Below, one piece after another: positions 49,976-62,917 of a stretch of 64,000 bases of DNA. Numbering within the stretch: the first letter of the stretch is position 1; every line of letters begins with the position of its first letter. A program made the position numbers and the translations under genes. The DNA lies in NCBI GenBank assembly GCA_012295275.1, contig CM022672.1, positions 25,096,430 through 25,160,429 of the forward strand, read 5' to 3'. Under the pieces are notes generated by a model, which saw only the letters and a list, made by a program, of their open reading frames with translations, was not told the origin of the DNA and made no database searches. This stretch comes from Chrysomallon squamiferum (lineage: Eukaryota; Mollusca; Gastropoda; Neomphalida; Peltospiridae).

Positions 49976-50424
49976 GAAATCTCAAGCCCCCATGTCCATA
50001 TATAGGCAAACCCCCTCATAATATACCATACATACCTGTAGTGATAGTGTTTTTAATTGCATCTCAAGCCTTCTGTCATATGTGATTTTAATATGAAAAA
50101 CATATATTTGGAAATGGGTCAAATTGTGTTTTGGCATTTGTGTTTTTTTTTGTTTGTTTTTGTTTTGTGTTTTTTTTGGCACAACATTAATTATGTTTGT
50201 GTTTAAGAACAGTTTAAAGTACAGTATGTCTGTATTTCATCCCGCCGCAACTCTAAAATTTTTGGGTTTTCTGTCTTTCTTTTTAGCTCCAGCTATAAAA
50301 AGCTAGTCCCTTACTTGTGATATACAACTAAAAAATAATAAGAACAACAGTCTGATTTGAAATTATTTATTGAGCAACTTCCTTCACACACAATAATTAA
50401 TTAAAGTACTGATAACACCTGCTG

Positions 50425-50640
50425 TAGTAGTCAGAAACAGGTGGTATATACGTTTCCCTTCTGATTGACATTCATCGGTCCTACAAGGTCTATGCCAATG
50501 GTGTGTCAGAAGATGGGAGTAACAGGGATGCTATGGGGTGTGCGATTTCCGGGGTTTGTAATGAACTGCTAAACCGGAAATAATTCATACACGGCCAATC
50601 ACATCTGGGTTGACGACCTTGCCGTAACTGCGTGTCTCGA
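50425..50640 (-). mobile_element. gypsy-type integrase relic
   Basis: The minus strand contains GIDLVGPMNVNQKGN, the start of a Ty3/gypsy integrase catalytic core, preceded in another frame by CDWPCMNYF, the end of its zinc-binding region. In-frame stops lie before and after the core start, and there is a frame change, so it is dead. No LTRs were found. Confidence 0.6.
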
Positions 50641-51562
50641 TAATTAAACACGTCTATTACTGAAAACAAAATGGTAGAATCCTAACACATTTTAAAAAAA
50701 ATATATAATAATAATAAAATAAATAAATAAATATATATATATATTCCTATATAATAATTACACCCCTGTAGTAAATGTAAATTATATTTGTTTACTGCAT
50801 TTAATTTATTTTTGCATCTTTGAAAGAACTTTCGACTTGTTGGTACAAATATATTAGAAAGACTAAGTAGTCACATACTACCAAAAGTGAGATAAACTGC
50901 TACTGCTACTGGTGCTGGTGTTGTGCTGGTGCTATTATTACATATTTAATTAGTAAGCTTGATCTTCTATTTTTGCTCAGCAGCAATGTAGATTTTATTT
51001 TTGGAAAGCTCTGTTTACGTCTAGTAATATTGTTTTGGATAGTTCTAAATTATGGAAGGTTCCGAAATATGCAATAACAAAATAAATAAATAACAAAATA
51101 AAAAATAAATAAATAAATAAATATATAAAAAAATGTAATAATAATTAAAAAAAAAAAAATAATAAAAAAAAATAAAATAAAATAAAATAAAAAAAATAAA
51201 AAAATAAAAATAAAAATATATAATGGTAGAAAGAAAACGATTAAACTAATAAGAGTGGTGCCAAGACTTTTTGCTTCATTTTAACTAATTTAATGGTCTG
51301 TTAGTTATTGCAGTTTTGAAATTAAAAAAAAAAAAAAAGCATCTAAATCCGTTTATACAAACTATTTAAAATGTAGAGTATATTACTTTTTTATAATCTA
51401 CAAAGGATCAGGATTTTTGTAAACGTAATGGATAACGAACTGCATTAACCTTACTGTTAATGTGCGCATCGAGATAGGAATAAATGAAATTATGAACATA
51501 ATGAGAACAGGAAACAGAGATCAACAGAGAGCGGAGAAGGAGACAGAGGGAGAAGATATTTA

Positions 51563-51564
<2 letters not shown>

Positions 51565-51613
<49 letters not shown>
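51565..51613. repeat. (AC)n microsatellite
   Basis: An uninterrupted run of about 24 AC units. The Cys/Val ORF over it is an artefact. Confidence 0.95.
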
Positions 51614-51616
<3 letters not shown>

Positions 51617-51991
51617 CACAGTTTGAAAAAAGAGTTCTGTGGTTATGATTTAGCAGGAGCATCTATCGAGAAAAGAATATAAAAACTGAGAAAATTTGTG
51701 ATAATAATAATAATAATAACAGTTATACTGCTACTACTACTATTAATAATAATAAAAAGAAAAACAACAACAACAACATAATATACATCATACAGAAGCA
51801 AAGGCTAATATTTGCATGACTGTTGGTGATAAATTCTTTCCTACATAATTACACAGTGACATGTTTTGGTAGATAAAAACACTGATCACACTCTTCAGGA
51901 TAATGTGTTTTCCTGTGGCTTACACTGCGCGTCAGAACAAACAAGATTGAGACGTTTATCAAGCAGTATAATAAAAACAATGCCCATTCTG

Positions 51992-52107
51992 TTATCTAAA
52001 TATCAGTCTATCAGTACACCAGCTTATTTCTCCATCATCAACAGCTGTGTTGTACAAGGAAGTGCTATCGTCTGTTTCTGCTTGACTGCTGCGGTGCTCT
52101 GGAGGAA
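51992..52107 (-). CDS. candidate cytoplasmic-tail exon with a YNTA motif
   Basis: An excellent acceptor (TGTTTCTTCTGTGTATTCAG) opens, phase 1 in, PPEHRSSQAETDDSTSLYNT, then AVDDGEISWCTDRLIFR and a stop at 51992. The SLYNTAVDDGE segment resembles SYNTAFDLDEP in the 24467 exon of gene B. Partner exons were not found: a tempting TM ORF at 59.7 kb turned out to be SINE sequence. Confidence 0.4.
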
Positions 52108-52508
52108 CTGAATACACAGAAGAAACACTAGCGCTGATAAAATCTTTGGGAAGACTTTTAATTTTTGTGTTTATGTTTTAAGAGAAATAAGGCGCTAACT
52201 AAATGTTTTTTTTTTTTTTTTTTTTTAGCTCGGAGATTAGAATATAATCATCTTTATCACCACTTTGATATTATTTTATGTTTTTATTGAGATCGTAAAG
52301 ATGTTTTGAGTTTTCTTTTTTTCTTTCATTCATTCTTTCTTTCTTTCTTTCTTTCTTTCATTCTTTCCTTTTTTTTTTTAATAAATATTTTGGTGTTTGG
52401 TTTGATCAGACGATTTTAAAGGAATGATCGGATCATATTTGATTGTTATTTATTTGTTTGATTTGTTACTTATCTTTCATCATTGTTGTTTGTGTAAGTT
52501 TGTTATTA

Positions 52509-52556
<48 letters not shown>

Positions 52557-53022
52557 TTGTATGAAAGAACATTATTCTGTAAGCCTTATTATAGGTATTG
52601 ATTTAATTATGTAACCCTGGCATCAAGTTTCCGGTCAATCTGTTTCATTAATTTCATTTACTTTATTCACGTACCCCAAAAATACTCCAAACGGGTTAAC
52701 TGCCACTGAAATGGAAAAAAAAAAAAACAACAACAACAAGAAAAAAAAAAAAAAAAAAAAATGGAAAAAAAAAAATCAAAAAAATCACAACAATACAAAA
52801 ACCTTCACTTTGAAAATGAATGGAAGCATTAAGTATCACAAAAAGCTGTCAGTACATTTAAAGGAAGGAAATGAACGTTTTTGGGTTGTTTTTTTTTTTT
52901 CTCTAATTATATATATTTGTGTGTTTTTTCCTTTTTCTTTCTTACTATTTATGACGAGTAAATGAAGGTTTCTCAGTGCATACATCTTTCCCACGTTTAG
53001 AGAAAAAACGTTATTACGACTG

Positions 53023-53211
53023 ATGGAACGACAAAGCACTAAAGACGTGTATCTGCTGTCAGTATTGCTTGGCACATATTATTATCATCGTAACATACCA
53101 AAAGTTAACATATGTTTTGACGGCCAAGTGATAAAACTCGTAGATAATACAACAAGGTTAAGTACTCAGAAGAGATTTCTGTCTGAGACTTCTACTGGGT
53201 GTTCATGCTGA
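53023..53211 (+). mobile_element. possible LINE reverse-transcriptase fragment
   Basis: KVNICFDGQVIKLVDNTTRL resembles the IxxDGQxIExVDxFxYL stretch near the end of LINE reverse transcriptases. The match is short and the frame ends soon after. Confidence 0.25.
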
Positions 53212-53217
53212 GCACCG

Positions 53218-53384
53218 CTATATCCAGATACGTTGATGTTCTGTGATATAATGGCTTTGATGATAGAAGCTTACTTCAGTTGGTTTTCTTACGATTTGAT
53301 TTTTTTTTATATGAACTTGCTGATGAAGATTTGTTTTCCAGCCTATTTTGTCCACAGACAAATTTTCCAGTGGTGTATCTAATT
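53218..53384 (-). CDS. possible terminal exon
   Basis: After an acceptor (AAACTTTTAAG), phase 1 in, the frame reads LDTPLENLSVDKIGWKTNLH and about 34 more polar residues to TAG at 53218. Two GTAAG donors lie inside it. It has the composition of a cytoplasmic tail, but the evidence is only openness and an average acceptor. Confidence 0.25.
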
Positions 53385-53389
53385 CTTAA

Positions 53390-53767
53390 AAGTTTCATTC
53401 TATTTATTTATTTATTTATTATTGTTGTTGTTATCATTATTATTATTATTGTTGTTGTTGTTGTTGTTGTTGTTGTTTGAATCTGACAAAAAATCTAATT
53501 GTGTTAGTTGAATTAAATAAATTTTGAAATGAATAAATACAAAAACTAAGTCTGCTAGCCTGCGATTAACTTACTCGCTTGAACATGCACGAAGTTTTAC
53601 GTTGGATTTTATTATTTTTATCTTTGTTTTTCTGAGAGGTGTTTGTGTGTATGTGTGTGTATTTCTACGTATGTGTGTGGTAATGTCTACATGTGAATGT
53701 ATTTGTATTTTTGTTAATGTGTGCCATATGTTTGTGAATGTTTGTACGAAACAGTCCATAAAGTATA

Positions 53768-53798
<31 letters not shown>

Positions 53799-53874
53799 CT
53801 GAACAACAACAACAAAAACAGCTATAACAATAATAATAATAATAATTTAAAAAACCCATAAAAAAAAATCCAAA

Positions 53875-53934
<60 letters not shown>

Positions 53935-54430
53935 AATAAAGTAAATAAGTAAATAAAACATTCCATATCTTAATGTGAATTTCTTGAATTTTTCTGTTCT
54001 GAAGGAAAATGATCATAAAAAAACTTTACATATGAAAATATACGTTTGCGAGTTAGATATGGCGAATTATGTGTAGAGATCGTTCGATACTGCAAAAACA
54101 CGTCTAAACGATGAGACAGACGTGTCTAAACAATGGTTGTTTAAACGAAAAAATAAAAACACTTCTTAATTCTTTATTTGGTAGTATTTTTTGAAAATGT
54201 CCAAAAATTAAAGACACAATTCAATAAACTTGTTCATTTTAAACACTAAGATACATTTTAAAACAACAACAACAACAATAAACAAACAAATAATAATAAA
54301 TAAAGAAATAAAGGAATAAAAAAAAGAAACAAACAAACAAATAAATAAATTTTAAAAAATAATAAGAAAAGAAAAGAAAAGAAAAAACAAAACAAAAAGA
54401 AAAAAAAAAAATGAAGAAAAAGGTATAATA
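53390..54430. repeat. microsatellite-dense stretch
   Basis: (GTT)n 53441-53477, (AAAT)n 53765-53797, (AAT)n 53876-53925 and A-rich DNA 54330-54430. ORFs here are low complexity. Confidence 0.8.
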
Positions 54431-55046
54431 TACTTTTGACTTATGACTCTGTCAGTCCCAATAAAAAACTTTGTTCAGAAATACAATGTAAGTATACAAA
54501 GATAAATTGTTTATCTCGATTACACAAACGAAGTTATAGCCTTAGACAAACAGAATATAAATCAATGGCAAAGTGTATTAGTAAGGTAGAGTATGATTCT
54601 ACTGAGAATTGAATCAAAGATTACAGAAGACAGGAGCAACATAACTGTTTGTATATGTGCATAATTAAAACCACATACACTCCTATTTATTTTGTTATTT
54701 AATCATAAATGTGATATTTAGGTTGTTATCATATCTTGCAAAATATCAGATTAGATGTTTGGTATCTCTAATTTAGCTAACATTTATTTTAATATTTTTT
54801 CCCCACAACTGGGTTCGCACTTTTTCTTTCTTTCTTTCTTTGCTCTCTGTTCCTTTTATTTCTTCCTTTCATTTTAATTTATTCTTATTGGTATATCTCG
54901 GAAGTTTTAATCACCTTTGCTCTGTTTTTTTTTTTTTTTGTTTTTTTTCCTAGAGCAGTTTTGAGAGACACTGTGCAGTTTGGTCTATCAATCAGGCTTC
55001 ACGTGGTCTGGAACTGCGTGTCAGTTGTGATAAAACACACGCAACT

Positions 55047-55144
55047 AACATTTGTCATTGATTAACTAGGAAACTGAAAACCATGTGTAATTGGTCGAAT
55101 TTTTTTCAGTTTTAATGTACGTTTTAGCACTAGCATAAAAAATA

Positions 55145-55240
<96 letters not shown>

Positions 55241-55350
55241 CATTTGTCATTGATTAAATAGGAACCTGAAAGCCATCTGTAATTGGACTCTATTATTTTT
55301 CCAGTTTTTATGCAAGCTGTAGCACAATGCATAAAAAATTATCTCTCTTA
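55047..55350. repeat. tandem duplication, period about 192 bp, with a 90-bp (CT)n inside
   Basis: Two copies start AACATTTGTCATTGATTAA at 55047 and 55239 and end CATAAAAAATAACCTCTCT-like. In copy 1 the short CT end has expanded to (CT)45 (about 55147-55236); in copy 2 it remains ATCTCTCTTA. Confidence 0.85.
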
Positions 55351-56783
55351 GGATTTATTTTTTTTTAATTTATTTTTTCATACGGACTCGCAGAAAAATC
55401 TTCTTTTCATTAGCCCGTAAAATTACTGATGATACATATGCTGTTTTAATTTTGTTTTAAATGTAATTATTTATTTATTAACCTCTATACTGAAGTGTAG
55501 GTTAGTGTATTGGTAGACCGTTAAGGAAAGGAAGATAGTAGCTTGTTTTATATTTTACTTAATGCAGTTTTAATCTAAGTTTATAGTGTGTCTTCAGTTA
55601 TCTGTCATCCTCATTTTGGAAGTTTCATACACTTGTTGGTATACATAACTTTGATGGTGTTGCCCAGCTTTCTAAAGAGAATATTTATTTATTATACACC
55701 ACTAAAGTTCTTCTAATTTAAAAACAAAAAAATAAAAAAATCTTTTTAAATTTTAATAAAGAATGAAGTTGTGTTCTTGTTTCTTCTTGTTCTTTCATTT
55801 GTGCATGTGTGTGTATGTCTATGTGTGTTTATATTTGTATATGCATACACACACACAACTGAATATTTTAATATCGATATCGGCTGTTTCAGAAAACAAT
55901 ACGTTTTATTTGCGATTTTCATCTATTTAGATTTATGTTTTAAAATTTAAGTAAAGTAATTTAGCAATTTCTATATGAATTTAAAAAAAAAAAAAAAAAA
56001 AAAATGGATCTTCTTTATTTCCATTTTATTTATTGTTATAATAATAATCTCTGTCAGATTTGGTAATAAATCGTTTGTCAAAGTTCTGTACAAAAAAAAA
56101 AACAGGACTTGATACTTTGATTTTTCTTTCCTTCTTCTTTTTTTAACTTCTCTTTTACTTCTTTCTTTTTCACTAGTTTTTAAATTTAATATCATTATTT
56201 TAATTTTATCTATCTCTGACAGTTGTAACCTAGAAAAAGCTGATGACCTAAGCAAATGACGCATGATGATGACTCAGTATCATCAATACTGACGAAAATT
56301 TGTTTAATCCACAATAAATTATTTACACACAGTCTCCTGTTGAAACTCCATCAACAGTCAGCTTCGAATTACAGGTGAAACGCTGTATCATGTTTAATAT
56401 GAATTTAAATTTGCAACAGACAGTCTGTGCTCGATAGTTTTTCCGAAATACGTGTTTAAATTTGGAATCGAATGAACGTATTTTTTAGATCATTTTTGCT
56501 TTAGCGAAATATACACATGTATTTCAGTTTAAGAATGTCTTTTCGTGGTTGTTTTAATGAAATTTGAAACAGAACAATACATATATATTCTTTTTTTTTA
56601 TTTTTTTTTTTGTGTGTGTGTTTGAAAAGTTAACATTAAAAGTGTATATTTTAAACCTGTTATTCATTGGCTTATATTCATTTTATACCTTTATTCAAAG
56701 CAAAAGATAGAGAAATAATTACAGAGACTGATAGAGACAGACAGACACACAGGCAAAGTGACACTCTCATAAACACACACACT

Positions 56784-56785
<2 letters not shown>

Positions 56786-56871
<86 letters not shown>
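56786..56871. repeat. (GA)n tract of about 43 units
   Basis: An uninterrupted purine tract on the plus strand, flanked by CA repeats on both sides. Confidence 0.95.
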
Positions 56872-56874
<3 letters not shown>

Positions 56875-57195
56875 ACACACAAAAGGTTTTACGCGCCCGT
56901 GAATGAATGTACAGAATGATCACTGCAGAAACAAAGGAAGTTAAGGTGCATTATTTTAATATCTTCACTTTCTTCTTGCATTAAAATATTTAGAAAAAAA
57001 AAATGTAATAAATTAGAATGATTTAAGACGATTGCATCTAATGATCGGCTTTTTGAGACATAAGCTAAATTACAATAATTATTATATATATATAGGCCTA
57101 CATATTATTATTAAACATGGGTGAGCAAAACTCAGTATTCTTTTAGGTAATTACATGTGCATATTGTGTGTACGTGTGTGTGTGTTTGTGACTTA

Positions 57196-57197
<2 letters not shown>

Positions 57198-57262
<65 letters not shown>
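57198..57262. repeat. (CT)n tract
   Basis: An uninterrupted pyrimidine tract of about 32 units between two GT-rich runs. Confidence 0.95.
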
Positions 57263-57273
<11 letters not shown>

Positions 57274-57799
57274 TATTAAATTTTTGGTTTTGCTTCAGTC
57301 TTTTATGACTTTTTTCACTTAATCTGCACACAAAAGCTGGATCTGATATCGGCCTTAACGTAATGCTTCAAATGGCGACATTGATTAGGAAATAATTGCT
57401 ATCACCACAGGTAATCGATCATTATCGACGACAACGACAACGACGTCATTTTACGGGCGATGAGTCAGGAACGTTGCAAAACACGAACTGTCAACATGGT
57501 TAGAAAGATACACGTGTGGTATTGACGTATGTGACACATGGGCAAAGATAATATCTTTACGCAAATAAACGAGAGAGGAACGGAACCATGGAACTTCCGG
57601 ACATTGTGTAGAAAATGGCTACTATTAAATAATAATTAGTTGTATCAGGCTGATTTTTGAAAAGAAAATGGTTGTGCGTGTTTGTGCATGAGAAATATCC
57701 CAGACCCACGATAACAAAGGGAGCAAAGAACCAGAGAGGATAATAGTAATCGTTTCGTTAAAGAAGTCACAGTGGATTTTATTTTACAATGCAAAAGTG

Positions 57800-57814
57800 A
57801 CAATTTTATATATA

Positions 57815-57858
<44 letters not shown>

Positions 57859-58211
57859 TAATTTCTTTTTCTAAATATTTTTTAAATATATTATTCTGTT
57901 TTATTTATACAAATCGTCTCATTACAAAACAACAACAACAATAAATAAATAAATAAATAAATAAAATAAAATAATTAAAATAAAATAAAATAAATTAAAT
58001 AAAAAAAATTAAATAAAAAAAATTAAATTAAAAATAAAAATAAAAAGTAAATTCCTAAAAAAAAAAAAATATCTGCAAACACTAAAACAAAACAGCATCA
58101 ACAGTAAAAATATACAACTATATAAAACAAAAGAAAATAAATGTACAAATGAAATTAAAATTATTAAATATAATAATAATAATAATATCATCGTCATCAT
58201 CATCATCATCA

Positions 58212-58270
<59 letters not shown>

Positions 58271-58391
58271 ACAACAATAAATAAAATAGAAGTAAAGAAG
58301 ATCCGTTCATTAATTTTTTTTAAATTCGTGTAATAATTGCAAAGGACTTTACTTAAATTTTAAATAAAAACAGTTATATAATACTAAATGA

Positions 58392-58430
<39 letters not shown>

Positions 58431-58470
58431 AATAAAATAAAATAAAATAAAATAAAATAAATTAATTAAA
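57800..58470. repeat. (AT)n, (AAAT)n and (ATT)n cluster
   Basis: (AT)n 57820-57857, AAAT/AAAAT-rich DNA 57945-58050, (CAT)n to (ATT)n 58187-58270, and (AAAT)n to (AAAAT)n 58390-58462. No ORF is credible. Confidence 0.85.
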
Positions 58471-59517
58471 ATAGAAATAAATAAGAACCTTTTATTATTT
58501 TATTACTGTAAATTCTAATTGAAACTGGAATATCAATTTACTTAAATTTTAGATAACGAATGACTCACTTGTTTTGGCTTAGAGAAGTTTGGACACGTCT
58601 GTTGCGGGATTTATCAAGAATGTAACGATCGTTTTCATTGGTAAAATCATTACCTCATAGATTTAACGATGATATTGATTGGAGGCATTTATTGTCGAGG
58701 GAGGACGTTGTAAACACCTGTATGAGTCATGAAGGCCATGGAAACTTCATGATTCATCAACGGTCAATTTTCAAAATAACATTAATCTTGAACACTCAGT
58801 TCAAATTTTGTTTTGCAATATGTTTTATTTAGTTATTTATCTTTTCACTATTCCATTTTCTTTCTTTTCTTTTCTTTTCTTTTTTTAAATTCTTTTTGTA
58901 TGGGTATGTGTTTGCTGTTTGCTGAGTCTGTCAAATCTCATGTTGAAAAATAATTAATTTCAGCAGCATTTAAATTTCTTTTTTGAAAAAATATTTTATC
59001 GTATCATAATGGTTTTAGATAATTATTCGTAAAGAAAACGGAAATCTTCAAGAATAATATAATTAAGATTTAAAAAAAAAAAAAAAGAAGTAGAAAGAAA
59101 GAAAGAAAAGAAATGTTTTATTGAACGCTGCAGTTAACGTATTTTTCAGTTATGGAAGAGAAAACTGGATGTCACAATGCGATACGCTATTTTAAAATAT
59201 CTTTTTAGATTAACAGCATGAACAAACATTATATACGTTATCTTTTATAAACATTATCCCACAGATACGAAAACACATAATCTTTGATGTACCAGGTGCG
59301 ACTGACGGACTGAAGCCGTAAATAAGATAATCACTTCTCTAAAATCCGAACAGTCTTTTCTCCTGCAGTTTGCACTAACAAATACACAGCGAAAGAACAA
59401 GGAGTAAATGAAATTCTTAAATTACACAACCTAAAAACAAGACGAAAAGCCATCATCTGCGATAATTAGAAGCTGCAAAATAAAATGAAATTCATTACGT
59501 GTATAAAAGAACGAAAC

Positions 59518-59715
59518 AAGGAAGTAAGAAAATGTTTTATTTTTACGGCGCACTTAACACACTTTTGTCCAACGGATAAATGCTTATAAAGAAAAAAAAA
59601 AATTAATAATAAATGAGTAAAACGTAAAAAGAAAATAAATTCACCACTGTCATTCGTTGGTCTACTCTTTCTAGCAGAAAGTCTTTTATATGCACCTTCC
59701 CTTAGGTAGGGGAGT
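59518..59715 (-). mobile_element. truncated third SINE copy
   Basis: It shares AAAATGTTTTATTT, CGGCGCACTTAACACA and the later CTACTCTTTCTAGCAG and CTTTTATATGCACC blocks with the 7111 element type. The tRNA-like head is lost. The minus-strand ORF over it is the repeat, not a gene. Confidence 0.5.
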
Positions 59716-60099
59716 AATGCGTAAATACAAATTAAAAAAACACTGGTCGACATAAGAACAAGAAGAAGAAAAAAAGAAAATGAGATCCGCGGGAGAAGAA
59801 AATCGCGCTGACTCTAAATAGATTGTAACCTAAGGTTGCTTGTAGACTTAGAAGTAAATTCTGTCACTGTGACTTTGGTGGTCTTAGATAGCTATGTACG
59901 ATAAATAAACCAGCAAGTTTTTTTTTTATTATTTTTATTTTTGATCTTTTAATCTATCTCCCTGTTTCCCATCTGTTCAGAACAGTATATATTCAGTGAA
60001 GTGTACAGTTGAAATTATCTGAATACAGACAATATATTCTTATTTGTCCCATCACTAACTATAAAACATGTCCAGACTTTGTGTTGCAGTTCTTGTTTA

Positions 60100-60450
60100 T
60101 TATTCGGTATAAAAATGTAAATTTCTATGAAACATTTCCAGCTACTAAAAGGTACTTTTGCTAATTTTCTCTCAAATCCTAAACTGCATACTGTTTACTT
60201 ATTATTTTCAGTAAAATATACATGTCCTTAAACTATTTCCAGTTTCAAATAAACTTATCTCAGTACTGAAATATAATTTTCTTCAAAACATTTACGGATA
60301 CTAATTTGCATATTTTCATGAACTAAAAACATTCTTACTTGTAAATATAAATTTCTTTCAAACATTTCCAGATACCAAAATATATACTAAACAGCATTAT
60401 TATTTATTACGTGCTCTGTGAAAATATAAAAATTCTTTAAAAGAATTTCA
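60100..60450. repeat. diverged repeat around AAACATTTCCAGATAC
   Basis: The block AAATTTCTTTCAAACATTTC with CAGATAC recurs in altered form near 60117, 60270, 60345 and 60425. Confidence 0.45.
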
Positions 60451-60944
60451 AGATCTAAAGAGTTTTAATGTGAATTATCCGAGACTTGCGGGATATACGC
60501 CATATGTTGATACAGGCAATATAACGAGATAGACAGCATAACGTTAGACAGACAGAAATAGGAGAATTCCATATTTTAAATATATTAACTGTTAACGGAA
60601 TTACAGCTGATTTACTATGGCAGGCGTCTCATAAATATTTCACGAAAAAACCTTAAAGATTCATCCTGAAAATAATACCACAAATTTTCAAAGAATATAA
60701 AAAATGTGACGTTTTCTAAATATATATATATATATATAAACTGTTTTTACAGGCAAGACTAATTAGTTTTACCTTTCTCGTTTTTACTTAGTGGGAGCTG
60801 TAACTTAAAACATAGACATGAGACGTGTTAGGTCGCTCGATCAATTCGCGTCAGTGCGCCCCTTTATGTATTTCCCATTCTAGCAAGTTGTTCTCATCGG
60901 GTTTATTAAGGTTAGGTGTAAGCTCTTTTCTCTATAGGGGAAGA

Positions 60945-61410
60945 TTCATTACATGAACATTACAAACACAATAATTAAATTACGTAAACATCACAAACAA
61001 TATAATTGATAATATAAAAGTTTGTGTTGTACAAATATTACAAACAAAATAATAAATTACATCACTTTTACAAATAAAATAGTTATATTACATAAAATTC
61101 GGTATTACATAAACATTACAAAAACTAATTATACTACATCAAACTGGTATTACATAAACTTTACAAACAAAACAATTAAATTGTATGGATATTATAAACA
61201 ACATAATTAATTTTATAAAACTTGGTATTACATATATATTACAAACAAAATAATTAAATTACATCAAACCGGTATTACGTGAAAATTAAAAAACAACGTA
61301 ATTAAATTACATAACACAAATATTACATAAACGTTACAAAACAAAATAATTAAATTACATAAAACTTCCAAAGGGTCTATTACATAAACATTAATTAAAT
61401 TACATCAGAC
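60945..61410. repeat. diverged minisatellite, units about 50-60 bp
   Basis: GGTATTACATAAACATTACA followed by AACAAAATAATTAAATTACAT recurs about seven to eight times with substitutions and small indels. Confidence 0.75.
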
Positions 61411-61480
61411 ATCACAGAGCATCATCTTATCTTACACAAAAAACTCACAACACAAATATTTATAAGCACGAAACGAATAC

Positions 61481-61600
61481 CATTCTTCTTCAGCGGGAAT
61501 TCTCCTCTGACATTCTTGGTTTCTGAAAGTTCTAAACAATTTTCGCTTTCACGCGAACAGCAAAAACAAAGTCCGGAACCTAATAGCGGGTCCATGTTAC
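61481..61600 (-). CDS. candidate Cys-rich phase 1-1 exon
   Basis: The acceptor GTGTGTTTGTTCAG and donor AATG|GTATTC bound exactly 40 codons, phase 1 on both sides. It reads NMDPLLGSGLCFCCSRESEN, then CLELSETKNVRGEFPLKKN. A symmetric phase-1 exon with clustered Cys is typical of extracellular modules, but no family was recognised and no partner exon was found. Confidence 0.35.
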
Positions 61601-62830
61601 CTGAACAAACACACTCGGATGCCTACAGACGCTAAGAAAAGGCTGCAGGGGTTTCGTGATCAGAGGTAACTATGGAGAAAGAAATATTGGTATTTTTGTT
61701 CAAGAATCCGTATCGCGTGGCAGGGAAATTTATATGAGAGGAGGCAGCCATGTGGGAATGGCGAGAGCTGAGATTTATGTTTGAATCTCTGTGTGTGTGT
61801 TTGTGGAGATAGGTAACGGGTCTGCGCAGTGTTATTCGAGATGTGTTTGTTGTTAAAATGGTGTATTATAAAGATTACTGCTATCTTCAGAGGAGAAGTT
61901 TATAGAACTGAAGTAGTGGTAAAATGATAAAACAGACAGATAAAATAAATAAACTATGCTGCTGATCGTACTCCTGTTACTACTAATACTACTACTTCTA
62001 ATACAAGAACTACTATAACTACTACTACGACTGCTACTATTACTACTACTACCAGTATAACTATTCTATTTCTGCTCCGACTAAACTACTAATACGGTAC
62101 TACTTACATTACTAACACCACCACCACCACCACCACCACCACAACAACTACTACCATAACGACTGCATCCGCTGTGAATGTTATTATTGCTGAACTGCTA
62201 TAGTGCAATTTTACTTCTAACATTACTCCAACTACAATAACAAAAACTACAACGCCAGAAACAATAACTACAATAACAAATACTGCAATTTATACTGATA
62301 ATGATGATCACAAATACAGAGAAAAGATAAGTCTATGTATGTGTGTACATTTATCTATGTGCTTGTATATATGTGTGTATATGTGTATATGTATGTGTGA
62401 GGGGTGAATATATATATATATATATATATATAGGTTCGTTCTGTTTGTCTGTGTGTCCGTATTAACGAATAAATCAGGTGACTCTAATACTTTTACATAT
62501 CGATGCTGAAAACGGAGATAACAATAGCATCTCATATTCGTGTGTCGTATTAAACTGTTAATATCTTCACTCTTTAGTAATGTTCAACTGTCACACTGAC
62601 GAATATAGGTGGTATTCAGCGCTGTTACCAGGATAGATAAAGAGAACATTAAAACGATTATTTCATCTTAAATCCTCTAATGTCAATTTTCAAGACATTC
62701 ATCTGTTTGTTTTAGGTGTTTATAACGTAATGCACAGCTTACACTGCAGCTTCACGTAACATTATCCTTTTCATCAAATAACAGTTAATCTGCTTGCCTT
62801 GGTAAAAAAACCCTCAATATTAAAGCTAAT

Positions 62831-62917
<87 letters not shown>

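Noticed and set aside
55066-55332. An ORF with a long Arg-Glu run, and similar ones at 56667-56906 and 57143-57331
   Set aside because: They come from (CT)n/(GA)n microsatellites.
58638-58832. A plus-strand ORF containing DDIDWRHLLSREDVVNTC, with short minus-strand frames after an acceptor
   Set aside because: Neither strand gives a consistent exon with phase-matched neighbours; it may be an unrecognised repeat.
59466-59753. A minus-strand ORF with a hydrophobic segment followed by basic residues, phase-compatible with the 52107 tail exon
   Set aside because: The DNA matches the SINE seen at 7111-7412 and 8446-8700, so the apparent transmembrane exon is repeat sequence.
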